Shown in pieces: positions 23,637-35,441 of a stretch of 64,000 bases of DNA (position 1 is the first letter of the stretch; each line of letters opens with the position of its first letter). The notes beneath the pieces were generated by a model. That model was not told the DNA's origin. It saw only the letters and a program-made list of their open reading frames with translations, and did no database searches. The stretch is from Orthonyx spaldingii (taxonomy: Eukaryota; Chordata; Aves; Passeriformes; Orthonychidae). The DNA is taken from assembly GCA_013397795.1 (NCBI GenBank), contig VZTJ01001391.1, forward strand, positions 915,482-979,481, read 5' to 3'. Both the position numbers and the translations under genes were made by a program.

Positions 23637-25698
23637 AATAATCACTATTCAACTACATAATTTGAAGACATTCTTTATTTGATTTGTTATTACAGTTTAT
23701 CAAATCACAGTTATTTATAAGCTTTTGCAATCGTGACTACAGATGATAACTACACATACTGGAAAGGGATATTCTTTCCAAAGTGTTGCCTAACCAGTTA
23801 CTGCCCTGTTCCTGCGTATGTAATTCAACATGACTGTGACTGGTTTGGAGCCATTCTCTTGCTCCAGTTTTTTCCAAAGTTAAAACAGCAGTGATGTGTG
23901 AATTTTATGCCTATCACAGATAGTAAGGAGGCAGGTCTTGGCAGATTTATCTCCCTTTGTGATTGTGATTCAAAATGTGAAGCTTTTCTCAAGTGCTGCG
24001 TTATGGCCTGGGTGTGCCCAGAATTGGTCTCTGGGTAAGAGATCAGGTGATGCTGCTGCAGCACAGCCTGTCACTCTTTAGCAATTGAATCTTTTCGACA
24101 GTTCAAGTAGTCTTGCCATCAGAATTAGATTTGAGAAAAGCTCACTATGTCCTTGAGGGGATGGATGTGATGCTTGCTTTTACAGTCACTCCTGAGAAAA
24201 TAGTTCAATCCAGTTTGTGACTTAGTTTGTGTAACCCAGTAGTTTGCATGAAGACCCTGCAAATGGTGCAAGCCTTAAGATACTGTCTTTTTTTAAGGTA
24301 TTTTGTTTTGCTAAAAGCTAAACAGCAAACTAGAGAAATTCCATGCTATATTAGCTGATACTGGAGACAAAGAGTAAAAGTTAATTCAAAGTCAATTGTT
24401 TTGAGTAAAAACAGGCTCTGTGTGTTTTCAAGTCATGGTGATCGCTCTATGACTAATGTCCCAGCCAGTTTTGCAGGAGTTGGTTTCTTTCCATTTTGGA
24501 GTCAACTATGTAAACAGTAATTCTTTATAATAGTATTTACTTGCTAGTGAGAAACATATCCAGGTTAAACAGTACATATTTATCTTTTTTTTTTTAATGA
24601 TTTCTCTTTGTTTTAGAATTTAGTTTTGCTGGGCAAAGCTAATTTGAAAACACAAGTCAAATGCCAGGGAAGAAAACACCTCAAAGGTTCTGTACTTGGA
24701 AAATGTATATTTCTTTATTATTAGCTCCCATAAAATTAGCAGCTTGTATTTTCCAGCTTGGCTGCTAAGAAAAACAAGTGCTTTTGATGGCTAAAATATT
24801 AAGCTAAAATAGGTACATGGGAAAGAAAATAAATAGGAATATTGTTGTCTTCTGTAGTAGTGTTTTTACAAAACACAAAAAGCTTGATTCAGAGGAATTA
24901 AATATTCAGAACCAGTGATGGAATCTCATAGGTTTTGAGTAGGTTCTTATTTTGTATGATAAGTTGTGAGTCTGAAAAGTAAAACTGGAATATGGTTTTG
25001 GGCATCATATTTAACAATTGCTTGCAAAAATGAAAGGGAAAACAAAGTGTCTTAAATATCTGTTTAAATAGGAAAACAAGTTATAAACATTCCTTTCCTG
25101 ATTATCATTCTTAACTTTGTACCGCAGCTAAAAAGTATTGCTTGAACGGGTTGAAAAAATAATAATTGGTATTTGTGTAGGCAGATTGCAGTTTTGTTCC
25201 TTGAGATAATTTCCAGGTTAACTTTCTTTAAAGACCATTTGCATTCCAAAGTCAATATTTTTGCTTGTGCATTTCTTTAACAGTTTGCAAAAATGTCTAG
25301 ACTTATATTTCAAATACCCTTCTTATGTTCCAGCTACATGAATAAGCACATTTTTTGCTTAAATCTAACATTTTCTAGGATATTAGGCATGTAGGAATGT
25401 TAAATCTTCCACATTGTCAGTAAATATCTCATTCATAAGTTCATGAAACTGTAATAAAACTAATAGGTATAGCAAAAATATCTTATTAATTATACAGCAA
25501 GTTATTACAACAGGCAGAAAAGAGGCCACCATAGGTCTGACTGTTTCACACAGGAGCAGGGTGTTCCTGCCAGCAGAAGAATCTGCTTTTCAGTTACATG
25601 TCTAAATTAGGGAGCCTCGCCTCCCGCTCTGGTTCATGGAAGGAAGTGTGTTCAGACTCTCAGCTCCTCTGAGAAAGTGCCAGCACTACTTTGTGGAC

Positions 25699-25729
25699 TA
25701 TAAAAGGGCCTCCTGCCTTTGGAGGAGGC
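25699..25729 (+). promoter_or_regulatory. TATA box followed at once by a GC-rich hairpin
   Basis: TATAAAAGGG occupies 25699-25708. The bases from 25708 to 25729 form a hairpin: GCCTCCT (25708-25714) pairs with AGGAGGC (25723-25729), with a bulged G and an inner CC/GG pair around a TTT loop. The surrounding 400 bases (about 25510-25910) are more GC-rich than the neighbourhood. This could be the core promoter of an old LTR or of an unrecognised transcript. The plus-strand frame that overlaps the box (25691-25900, 69 codons) is not a known protein. Function is inference only. Confidence 0.35.
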
Positions 25730-26221
25730 AAAAAACCCCTATGTGCTGTTATCATGGACACGAGGCAACATAGAACGATCCTGACCAAACCCCCAAGTCC
25801 ACCGTTTTCACTCATTGCCTGTGTTCTTTCCAGACCTTTTAATTTATACTCCTATCTCCTTCTCCTGTCTCGACTTTTATTTTCCTTTTTACTCAGATAG
25901 AAATAAGTGTCACTGCTCAGATTGTGCACTGAATTGGTCTCCAAATCCTTATCACCATCTCCATCTTCCAGAAGATCTGGCCTTCCACAAGGAACAGTTC
26001 TTTTAAGAAATTTCCCTTTGTAACTATCTCATTCTTATTCCTCACATAAGGCAAGGAATATATCTTATACCACATTTGTAAAATGATATGTACGTTTACA
26101 GCTGTCTATAAATGACTTTTAAGTAACAGAAGCAAAATCCTTCAATCCCTAAACAGGCAAAAATCTTTCCTTCCCACATGAATTTTACTTGGGTTAAGTC
26201 AGACAAAGGCAATGGCCACTA

Positions 26222-26266
26222 GTGTAGTAGTAGTAGTAGTCGTAGTAGTAGTAGTAGTAGTAGTAA
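26222..26266. repeat. GTA/TAC trinucleotide microsatellite
   Basis: About fifteen copies of gta, interrupted once by cgta near 26241. It is a simple slippage repeat with no sign of coding use. Confidence 0.95.
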
Positions 26267-26600
26267 TAAAAATGGTTTAGTGAATTGATAGCTTATTAAA
26301 ACAGAAATTCTGAAATCAGTTCTGCAAAGTTAAAAAACTGAGAGAACTGCCTGTTTTATGTAAAATATAGCAAAGAAGAAAATTATTCTAGTAGGTCAAA
26401 ATAAAGTATTCCTTGTTTGGAATTTAAAGCTGTTGAATAAGATCAAAGTCTCAGGGGACTCACTCTGTAAGGAAAATATCAGTTTTCATGAAGATTGTCT
26501 TTCAATTAAAATTTTACATACATACCTTTATGTTAAGGGATATAGAGTCTAGTAAAAAAACCTTCTTTTAAGATCAAAGTATCTTTCCAACATGACTATA

Positions 26601-26644
26601 TGCACACACACATATGCGCACACACACACACACACATATGCATA
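26601..26644. repeat. CA/TG dinucleotide microsatellite
   Basis: An imperfect CA run broken by catatgcg and flanked by atatgcatat. Alternating purine-pyrimidine DNA of this sort can adopt a left-handed form, but nothing here shows a role. Confidence 0.95.
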
Positions 26645-28499
26645 TCTCCACAGTTTGGGGGTTTTTTTCCAAAGTTTATTCGTAGAAATTCTAGATTTGC
26701 CATTTATTTTCTGAGGTTTCTGTGGTTATTGTTGTCAGAGGTACCAATACAGCAACAAAGTGAAGGAACACATATCTCATATTGTCTATGTGCGGGCTTA
26801 AAAAATCCAGACTTCTGTAGATTTTTCAAGCATTGGTTACTTTATAATTTCCTTCCTCCTCTTCCATTTTCAGCCTTTGTCTCGGTTGTATGCAAGCCAG
26901 ACATAATTTTCATCAAAGAAATATTGAAATAGGAAATACTTTACAGTATTCTCTTGATGTTGAGTCTGCAAATTCTGTAGTGCAGATCTTACACTTCAAA
27001 GATATGCTCAAACAGTAGGAGCCATTAGTGAGGACAGAAATACTGCAGACTAGAAGTTGAACCTACACCATTCACTTTTTTACGAGGACCACGACAATAT
27101 TATTGCAAAACAAGTCAGCCTTGAGAAACTACAAGACGCAAGAGATCAACCCAAATGAAAACAGTTGTCTGATGTTTGAAAATGGAACAAAGAAGAGACA
27201 TGGAAAAAAATTCAGTAGTTCATTGCCAGAAGGATTTGTCAAATCCTGGCCATGAGAAAAGACTACTGTCTGAATCAAAAGAAAGAATAAGGGTCTAATT
27301 CCTTCACACATAAAATTGTGTGATGTACTAGAAAATTTTTCAGCATTTCTGGGTTATGAGACTTAGCCTTACTTTCATGGAAAGGAGAATGAGGATTTTA
27401 TAATCTCTGTAAAATCAGAGTGAAGCACATGAGGAGAAACACTCTAAAGTCTCTACTGCTTATAAAAGGTCATGCTTATACCCATATAAATTTACAGAGG
27501 ATTACTCTATTTTCACTTGCTAATTTTACCTTCTCTCAAAGTATTTTAAGATAAGGTTCCACTGACACTCATTTTAAAACACAATTATTATGAGGAATAT
27601 AAAAAACACATTTTCAATGGGATATTCAGTCTGAGCTCAGGAGAATTTCTGGAAGTTAAAAGGCTTCTTGTGGGGGCATGTGTACAAGAGAAGACCTGAC
27701 AAACACTTGCAGTTGTTTCTTGTGTAATAATGCAGTGAATGAAAAAAAGGACTTTTTTTTTCCATTTTTTTAAATGCCAAGTCTACTATATAAATTATAA
27801 AGACTGCAAAGGAAGTATATGATTGTATTTAATATCAGAAGTGTATATTAGAGTGCAATGGAAAGGGATTGAGTTATTTGTAGTTTGGGGGCCTAGAATT
27901 AGTTTGGAAACTGTTTTGCCTTGAAATTAGGATTTGATGATTGTTGAAATCTTTACAGTGCTGACAGGATAAATAGTATCTGACCTTGGTGGGAGGGATC
28001 CTCCACTACTCTCACTGTTTCATCTTTTAATTTTTTAGGTTTTTTTACAAAGTTCTTTGATAGAAATACAGGTAAATTTGTTTGGTATGAATCAATTATA
28101 TAGTTGTTATTATCTGGAAATCAAAAATGCCCTGCTTGTTTCTTTACAGAAGAAAAATACTGTATAAGGCACATTAAACCACTATGGGTTTTCTCTTCTT
28201 CACCATTCCCTGAAGAATGAGAGGACTGAAAAATTGCTTGTCAATTTTTTTCTGGTACTGGTCTGTAGATCAATATATGAAATTGTGGAAATCATATAAA
28301 CTTACATTGCCAATTCCTGACTGAAGGTTGATTTAAATTATTCTATTAATTTATTTTTTCCTGATCTCACAGTGTTCTTGGACAATGTTTTATTGTGTGT
28401 TCAGGCAGAGGTTAATTACAAAGCACAACTTCAGCAGCATTATTGGGGAGGTGACAAAGGAGGAAAGCAAGAACATAAACACATTTGCAAGGACTGTTG

Positions 28500-28885
28500 G
28501 AAGTCAGATGCCTACATTAAGCTTAGCATCCTGTCTCCGATACAGGCCAGTAACTGAAACCCAGATGAGGATATGGCAGGACAAGGATATGCTGGTGGTA
28601 CCACACAGTATTGCTGATCCTGAAACACCCACAAGTAATATTTTAATATAAAGTAATATTTTAATATAAAGTAATATTTTTGAAGCAAAGAGGTATCTTG
28701 GAATGTTGTAGACATCAACAGATTTCTCTTCCGTGCATTTCTTTAGTGGTTTTACAAATTTACAAGCAGTGTCCTGTCACTAAGTGTTCCAGAGCTGTGA
28801 AAAATATTCCTTTTTATTTGTTGGGAAACTTCTATTTCCTGCTTTCATTTCATGCTTCCTAGTCTATGCTACTAGGTAAGGCAGA
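28500..28885 (-). mobile_element. Ancient CR1/L3-like LINE remnant, probably minus strand
   Basis: The plus strand contains gcatcctgtctccgatacag and ggccagtaactgaaaccc (28527-28563), then agtgttccagagctgtgaaa (28782-28801) and a ccttttta/ctgctttcatttcatgc run (28807-28855). In this order they resemble an old amniote repeat whose antisense strand derives from a CR1/L3-type reverse transcriptase tail. Identity is low and the body is interrupted by an 18-base tandem repeat (28634-28684). The assignment is from memory and should be tested against an amniote repeat library. Confidence 0.45.
28634..28684. repeat. 18-base tandem repeat, nearly three copies
   Basis: The unit agtaatattttaatataa starts at 28634, 28652 and 28670, the last copy partial. 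The copies are identical where they overlap, pointing to recent slippage. Confidence 0.95.
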
Positions 28886-29754
28886 GAACTGTCCTGTGAC
28901 TAAGCCCTAAGACTTCTCTTTTCTAATAATAGCTCTAATTCATGGGAATTAGAAAGATAAAATGGTAAAATTTGCATTTATTATTTATTAGAAGCCAGAT
29001 CCAAAACCCACTGAAGGAATTTCAGTGGTACTCTTATCTTCTCTGGTGATACCACACATAATCCAAAATTTACCTTTTCATGCCTGTTTTACATCAATGG
29101 CTGTAAATATTTGGAAAAGTCTAAACTCCACTTCTTAATAACTGAGGGAAAGAGATGAGAAACAGAGAAGGCTTCACCTAGTGGCTTGTGTCCATGATAG
29201 GACACGTTTATTTCATGGAGAAGTGAATGATAAATCAGCTTGTTTCTTAGTAAATTTTTCTACATTTTCATTGATTTCATTGATTTTTACCCCTACACTT
29301 CTCTGATATCACTATAATAATACATATTTGCCAGTACAAAATAAACCTAAATTTCTGAAGGTCAAAAAGCCTTTGTAAGATATGTATAAGCAGAACTCAC
29401 GTTTCTGAGGTATTTTCAGTAGAATAATGCATTTAATCTCCAACAAGAAATTACTTCAATTAATTGCTGTGTTCACTACACAAAAGTGTCTTAGACACCA
29501 CAATGGTTTGATAGTTTTTTGGCATTTTTTGACAAGAGAAGGGTAGAACTTTATCTACTAAAATCAAGTTAAATATCCTAGAATGATATTTCCCTTCTAC
29601 ATCACACTGGCCTCTCATAGTCAGAAAAGCTGATGCATCTGGGGCTTTCTTCTCTTATACGGTTTCTACTGGAGAAGATCCTAGTTTACATCATGAATTC
29701 TTGTTTGCAAACATAAATGCATGACCCTGAATTTGTATTCTTGAGTTGCTTCTT

Positions 29755-29776
29755 TTATTATTATTATTATTATTAT
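29755..29776. repeat. TTA/TAA trinucleotide microsatellite
   Basis: About seven copies of tta in a row between ttcttt and gtcag. It is a simple repeat. Confidence 0.95.
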
Positions 29777-29811
29777 GTCAGTTCTTAAGGCATTCAGCAC
29801 ACAAAGGAATT

Positions 29812-29840
29812 AAAAAAACCAAACCAAACCAAACCAAAAC
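29812..29840. repeat. AAACC pentanucleotide repeat
   Basis: About five copies of aaacc follow a short A run. It is a simple repeat. Confidence 0.9.
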
Positions 29841-30812
29841 TGTGAGTGATGGACTGATGAAAGTTGGCTTCCAGAATTTCTCTGCTGTATGGATTGTCTG
29901 ATGTCTTATTAGTTTCTTATCAAGGCTGTTAATTGGGCCTCTCTCATTCTATCTGGCTGCCTCTTTCCACAATGCCAATAGTAAGTCTTGAATATCTAAT
30001 CCTCTAAACCCTTCTCTCAATACAATTCAATCTGATCATTTAATTCCAGACAGACATGTACAAAAATGCATAAAGCAGACGATGAGTTTTATTTAATTAG
30101 GAAAATTAACAGAAATGGGATAACCAGGCAGCAATAAGAGCTCTTTTAAATTATAAGAACTGGAGAGCATTTGAATTTATGAAGCAATCCATTAAGTAAG
30201 TTTCTCACTGCATTACTATCTAGTCCTTCTTCAAAGCTAGTTTAAAATATCTGAATCTATAGATCTTCCATTACTTCCCTTGATATACTGATCCTTGACA
30301 TAATATATCTCACTGATAGGAATTTATTCCATCTTAATTTCATCAAAGTATTCATAGTTATATTCCTCTGTGCTGCCATAAATAATTTTTCTTCATCCTT
30401 GGGGTGAAATGTCAGCCCCTCAGAAATGATAAGAGTTTTGCTGTTGTGAGGCCAGAATTTCACCCTTGGTTTTGCATGCTTGAGATACTTTAGAATGTTA
30501 TAATAAGTTATCATTTATGTATGCCATAAATATATATCTGTTTTAATCAATCACTGGAGAGAGCTTACAAGAGATATGAAGATTGAAATATGAAGTCAGA
30601 GCACCTCGTTGGAAAGGCAAAAGTATTCATCTAATAAACTGTCATACGTGATTAAACAGGTTAGAAAAGAAAGACCACATGGCAGGCAGAGGGTAAGAAA
30701 ATGCCGAATAATGATTGAAAAATACATATATCATGGAAGAATTATCTCTTGGAGCATAAAATCCTTCCCTTTGTTTGAAATATCTTTGTCCTTCTACAAA
30801 CAGCTTGTAGAG

Positions 30813-31501
30813 TAGGAGGGAAAAAAGGAGAAGAAAATGTTTGGGAAGGAAGCAAGGGGGAAGGTATTAAGAAGCAGAAGGGAAGGGGAAGGGGNNNNNN
30901 NNNNNNNNNNNNNNNNNNNNNNNNNNNNNNNNNNNNNNNNNNNNNNNNNNNNNNNNNNNNNNNNNNNNNNNNNNNNNNNNNNNNNNNNNNNNNNNNNNNN
31001 NNNNNNNNNNNNNNNNNNNNNNNNNNNNNNNNNNNNNNNNNNNNNNNNNNNNNNNNNNNNNNNNNNNNNNNNNNNNNNNNNNNNNNNNNNNNNNNNNNNN
31101 NNNNNNNNNNNNNNNNNNNNNNNNNNNNNNNNNNNNNNNNNNNNNNNNNNNNNNNNNNNNNNNNNNNNNNNNNNNNNNNNNNNNNNNNNNNNNNNNNNNN
31201 NNNNNNNNNNNNNNNNNNNNNNNNNNNNNNNNNNNNNNNNNNNNNNNNNNNNNNNNNNNNNNNNNNNNNNNNNNNNNNNNNNNNNNNNNNNNNNNNNNNN
31301 NNNNNNNNNNNNNNNNNNNNNNNNNNNNNNNNNNNNNNNNNNNNNNNNNNNNNNNNNNNNNNNNNNNNNNNNNNNNNNNNNNNNNNNNNNNNNNNNNNNN
31401 NNNNNNNNNNNNNNNNNNNNNNNNNNNNNNNNNNNNNNNNNNNNNNNNNNNNNNNNNNNNNNNNNNNNGGAAGGGAAGGGAAGGGAAGGGAAGGGAAGGG
31501 A
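30813..31501. repeat. GGGAA-type purine repeat containing the assembly gap
   Basis: The left side becomes purine-only and ends in gggaaggggaagggg. The right side is a clean run of seven ggaag/gggaa units (31469-31501). The 574 unknown bases between them are therefore most likely more of the same repeat, whose length the assembly could not resolve. Long GGGAA purine tracts can form triplex or G-quadruplex structures and often fail in sequencing. Frames reported across the gap are meaningless. Confidence 0.85.
30895..31468. other. Assembly gap, 574 unknown bases
   Basis: An unbroken run of N. The content is unknown, and its true length may differ from the number of N. Confidence 0.99.
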
Positions 31502-32339
31502 TTTCCCTGAATTCATTTCCACATCTTTCTTCAAGTGTTAGGACACATGAGTATTATTCTACCATTTTTTCCTTCTCTCTTCTCCCTACCACAATATTAG
31601 TGATAATAACAATAAGTATTGCTACAGATGAAATAATACTGTGGTACAATGAAGTGGAAAATAGTTTGGAATACACATAAAAAGCTGGCTGTTATAATTT
31701 CTTGTATATGTTTTTCTTCTTTTTATTTTTCAGATTTCTCTTTTGACATTTCTGCTGTTGTTGACTTTTGTCACAGTGTTGGCTTTATTTTATTAGTCTT
31801 TTGCTGTTGCACAGGTAAGTAGGATCCAGGTAGAGCAACATAGATTGAAAAATTTAAGCCATGGTTATTACGCAGCACTCTTTCACAGAACTTTCAATTT
31901 GTTGATGAGAACATGATTAAGACTACCAAGGATGTCTTACAAAACGCAAATGCTTCTGCACTGAAGTCCCTATAATTATGGACTGAAGGATCCATAAATG
32001 CTTTTTGTCTTTATATTGTTTTCTGTCTCATTTCCTGCACTACAGAAACAGCTATCGCAGTGATAGCACAGTTGAATATTGTATTCGCAACTGACACTGG
32101 AAGAGTTTCCAACAGGATAATGATGACATGACTTTGAAGAAAGAGTGTTTTATCAGAATGATGGGGTGGTTTTACCTCTAAAAGAGACAGAATTAAACTT
32201 CAATATAAAAGATCCATGATGTTATTTTGTTTTCATTTTGCAGCAGAAACCTACACAGGATATTTATATAACAGACTGTTCTGATTACTTCACTCTGTTT
32301 GAGTATTTCCAAATTCTTGTAAGAGACTTGTGTACACCA
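31502..32339. other. Unique AT-rich non-coding DNA
   Basis: No gene is recognised. One interval bounded by strong splice-like sites (31734-31814) is listed separately. Confidence 0.5.
31734..31814 (+). other. 81-base exon-like interval with strong splice-site matches
   Basis: A long T/C tract (cttctttttattttt) ends in CAG at 31733, and GCACAG followed by GTAAGTAGG forms a near-consensus donor at 31815. The interval is 81 bases, a multiple of three. One frame is fully open (FSFDISAVVDFCHSVGFILL and on). Another encodes a very hydrophobic run (ISLLTFLLLLTFVTVLALFY) and then stops, as a tail-anchored end would. Neither peptide is recognised. Both splice edges are good, but T-rich DNA makes such pairs common, and hydrophobic residues follow from the T content. 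Confidence 0.18.
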
Positions 32340-33372
32340 AGTAAATCTTTGGCTGGGCAAAAGCTGTCTGGAAGACAGAGCCCAAAGAGTGGTGGTGAAA
32401 GGAGTTACATTCAACTGGGAGCTGGTCACAGGTGGTGCTCCCTGGAGTTCAGTGTTGGGGTCAGTTCTCTCTAATTTCAGTGGTCTGAAAGGGGGTTTGA
32501 GGGCACCATTTGTCAGTTTGCAGATGACATCAAGTTGGATGGAAGCGTCAATCTGCTGGAGGGTAGAAAGGTTGTGCAGAAGAATCTGGGCAAGCTGAAT
32601 CAATGGGCTGAGGCCAATTGCATGAGGTTCAAAAAGGCCAGGTGCCTAGTCCTGCACTTGGGTCACAATAACCCCCTGCAGCACTACAGTCTTGGAGCAG
32701 AGAAGCTGAAAAACTGCCCAGTGGAAAAGCACCTGGGAGTGCTGGTCAACATTGGCTGCATATGAGCCAACAGAGTGCCCAGGCAGCCAAGAAGGCCAAT
32801 GGCATCCTGGCTTGTGTCAGGAAAAGCGTGACAAATAGGCAAGTGATTGTTGCCTGTACTCAGCACTGGTGAGGCAACACCTTGAGTCCTGTGTTCTGTT
32901 GTGGACCCCTCATTACAAAAAAAGCATTGAAGTGCTGGAGTGTGTCCAGAGAAGAGCAGTGGAACCAGTGAAGGGTGTGGAGCACAGCTCTTATGAGGAG
33001 CAACTGAGAAAACTGGGGTTGTTTAGCCTGGACAAAAGGAGGCTCAGGAGAGATCTTATCACTCTCTACAACTACCTGGAAGGAGGTCATAGCGAGGTGG
33101 AGGTCGACCTCTTCTCATAAGGAACAAGCAATCAAACATAAGGAAACAGCTTTAAGTTGTGCCAGGGTAGGTTTAGATTAGATTTTAGGGAAAATTTCTT
33201 CACTGAAAGGATTGTCCAACTTTGGAAAAGGTCCAGGGAGGTGGTTGAGTCAGTCCACCTGGTGGTATTTTAAAGACATGTAGATATGGCACATAAGGAC
33301 ATGGTTTAGTGGTTAATAGTTGGACTATAGATGACCTCGGAGGTCTTTTTCAAACTAAGTGATTCTGTGATC
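32340..33372 (+). mobile_element. CR1 LINE, 5'-truncated, plus strand
   Basis: This about 1 kb copy covers the second half of CR1 open reading frame 2 (reverse transcriptase palm, thumb and C-terminal region) and the 3' tail. The catalytic FADD codons can be read at 32517-32528 (ttt gca gat gac). Downstream, GACAAAAGGAGGCTCAGG near 33031 and aactacctggaaggagg near 33070 are standard family blocks. The end, gaggtctttttcaaac then gattctgtgat (33340-33372), is the CR1 tail. The frame is broken by small indels, including one before FADD, so only pieces are open (for example 32869-33120, with ESCVLLWTPHYKKSIEVLEC). It is a dead copy. Confidence 0.92.
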
Positions 33373-34102
33373 CTCATCTCTTTCTTTGGACTGTTTCCCA
33401 GTTGCTGGATCAGAACAACAGAAATTATTTATTGTTGAAACCATTTGATAGAAAAAGGCTAAATATACCATGATTCAATATTAAATGTTGTAAACAACCA
33501 AAGTTCCACCAACCTTCCTAAGCTAGGTGCCCATTCTACAGTTACTGCCAACCCTTTGCAGCATGGAAATGGATATAGATGAAATTGCTGAATAGTTTTC
33601 ATTCTATACTTTGCATTAGACTTTTAGTTCCTATACTTGCTTACTCCTTTTCCTTTCCCTATGTACAGAAATTACTTTTTTGAAATGTGTATGCATTATA
33701 ATAGATTACTGAATTGTTCAGGTACTCATTGGCTTAGGAAGCCAAACCCATCGAGTTTGTATTTTGTGTGTAGGCATGTCAAAATTCTGGTAACTGTGAA
33801 GTCCCAGGTCCGTGATCCTCACTATCATAATTTTACAAGGGATACATATTTTTACAGCTAAATATTTGCAAATTTACTTTGAGATCTTCAATTTATACAG
33901 ACTGTTTATACTCCATATCCTTTTATCCCACTGCAACTTGTGCCTACTGTGGAAAGGTTATTTTTGGTACTGGCTGAGAATGCCAGCCTGAGGGCAGTGC
34001 TCATCTCCCTGCTCAGCCACACTCTAGGAGACTTGGCACTAGTGGGCAAGGACACCTAGAAGCACCCACTCTGAAGGGAATGGTGCAGTTCCTAGAAATC
34101 AT
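33373..34102. other. Spacer between two tail-to-tail CR1 copies
   Basis: Unique AT-rich DNA of about 730 bases. No gene is recognised; a plus-strand frame at 33637-33861 (74 codons) is featureless. The right end (33960-34100) is more GC-rich and may be an unrecognised repeat. Confidence 0.5.
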
Positions 34103-34891
34103 TTAATCATAGAATGGCTTGGGTTGGAAGTGACATTAAAGGTCATCCAATTCTAATCCCCCTGCTAAGGGTAGGGACACCTTGCACTGGAGCAGGTAGC
34201 TCAGAGCCCCATTCAGGTTGGCCTTGAACAGTTCCAGGGATAGGGCATCCACAAGTCCTCTGGGCAACCTGTTTCAGTGCTTCACAAATCTCACACTAAA
34301 GAACTTTTTCCTAATATCTAATCTAAATCTACTGTATTTCAGTTTGGAGCTGTTCCCCCTTGCCCTGTCACTACATGCTCTTGTGAAAGGTTCCTCTCCA
34401 TCTTTCTTATAGGCCCCCATTAGGTACTCAAAGGTAATCCCAAAGACTTCTCTTTTCCATCCTTAACAAACCAAATTCTCTCAGCCTTTTCTCACAGGAG
34501 AGGTGCTCCATCCCTCTAGTCAACTTGGTGTCCCTCCTCTGGACTTGCTCCAACAGGTCATGTCAATGTCCTTCCTGTGCTGGGACCCCAGAGCTGGATG
34601 TAGCACTGCAGGTGGGATCTCACCAGAGTGGAGCAGAGGGGCAGAATCCCCTCCCTCACCCTGCTGGCCACACTGCTTTGGATGCAGACACGATACATTT
34701 GGCTTTCTGGGCTGTGAGTGCACATTGCTGGGTCATGTCCAGCCTCTCACCCCCTAACATCCCCAAGTCCTTCTTGATAGAGCTGTTCTCAATCTGTTCA
34801 TCCTCCAGCCTGAGTTGATACCAGGGTTGCCCTGACCCAGGTGCAGCACTTTGTATGTGGCCTGGTTAAAATTCATAAGATTCCCATGGCC

Positions 34892-35269
34892 TCATTTCTC
34901 GAGCTTGTCCAGGTCCCTCTGGATAGCATCCCATCCATCAGGTGTGACAACCCTCCCACTCTGCCTGGTGTCATGTAAAAATTTGCTAAGGGTGCGCTTG
35001 ATCCCTTTATCTACATCATTAGTGAAGATATTAAGTAACATTGGTGTCAACACAGACCCCTGAGGGACACCACTTGTCACTGGTGTCCACTGACACTCTG
35101 AGCGATTGATTGCTACCCTCTGGATGTGACCCTGCAACCAATTCCTTATCCACCCTACAGACCATCCACTGAATCCATCTCTGTCCAATTTAGAGAGCAG
35201 GATGTTGTTAGGTACTGTTTCAAAGGCTCTACAGAAGTCCAGATAAATGACATCCGTTACTCTCTTCAT
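34892..35269 (-). pseudogene. Reverse transcriptase palm remnant of the minus-strand CR1
   Basis: A 125-codon open stretch inside the CR1 copy. It carries the conserved motif order of a LINE reverse transcriptase: YLDFCRAFETVP (the first catalytic aspartate block), the W-x-x-NWL block (WIRNWLQGHIQRV), SGVPQGSVL, and then FLHD where FADD is expected. Functional family members prime reverse transcription at nicked DNA. This piece is a fraction of the usual length, with a ruined catalytic box and frame breaks on both sides. Confidence 0.9.
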
Positions 35270-35441
35270 TCAGTAATGTAGTCACTCCATCATAGAAGCC
35301 TTCCAGGTAGGTCAGGCAGGACTTGCTCTTGTTGAAACCATGCTGGTTGTCTCAAATCACCTTTGTGTCCTCCCTGTGCCTAGCAGTTTCTAGGAGAATC
35401 TGTTCCATGATCTTCCCAGGCGAAGAGGTGAGGCTGACAGA

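Larger units (their letters stand above)
23637..28499. other. Unique AT-rich non-coding DNA with microsatellites
   Basis: No gene is recognised. The stretch contains a GTA-type trinucleotide repeat, a CA repeat and a promoter-like segment at 25.7 kb, listed separately. Open frames on both strands are at most 110 codons and have no recognisable domain; the longest (26600-26932) starts inside the CA repeat. Confidence 0.55.
28886..30812. other. Unique AT-rich non-coding DNA
   Basis: No gene is recognised. It contains a TTA microsatellite (29755-29776) and a short AAACC repeat (29812-29840). A minus-strand frame at 30514-30257 (85 codons) shows no known domain. Confidence 0.55.

Noticed and set aside
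30794..31541. Two long open frames across the gap
   Set aside because: They are made almost wholly of unknown bases; the readable ends are GGGAA repeat.
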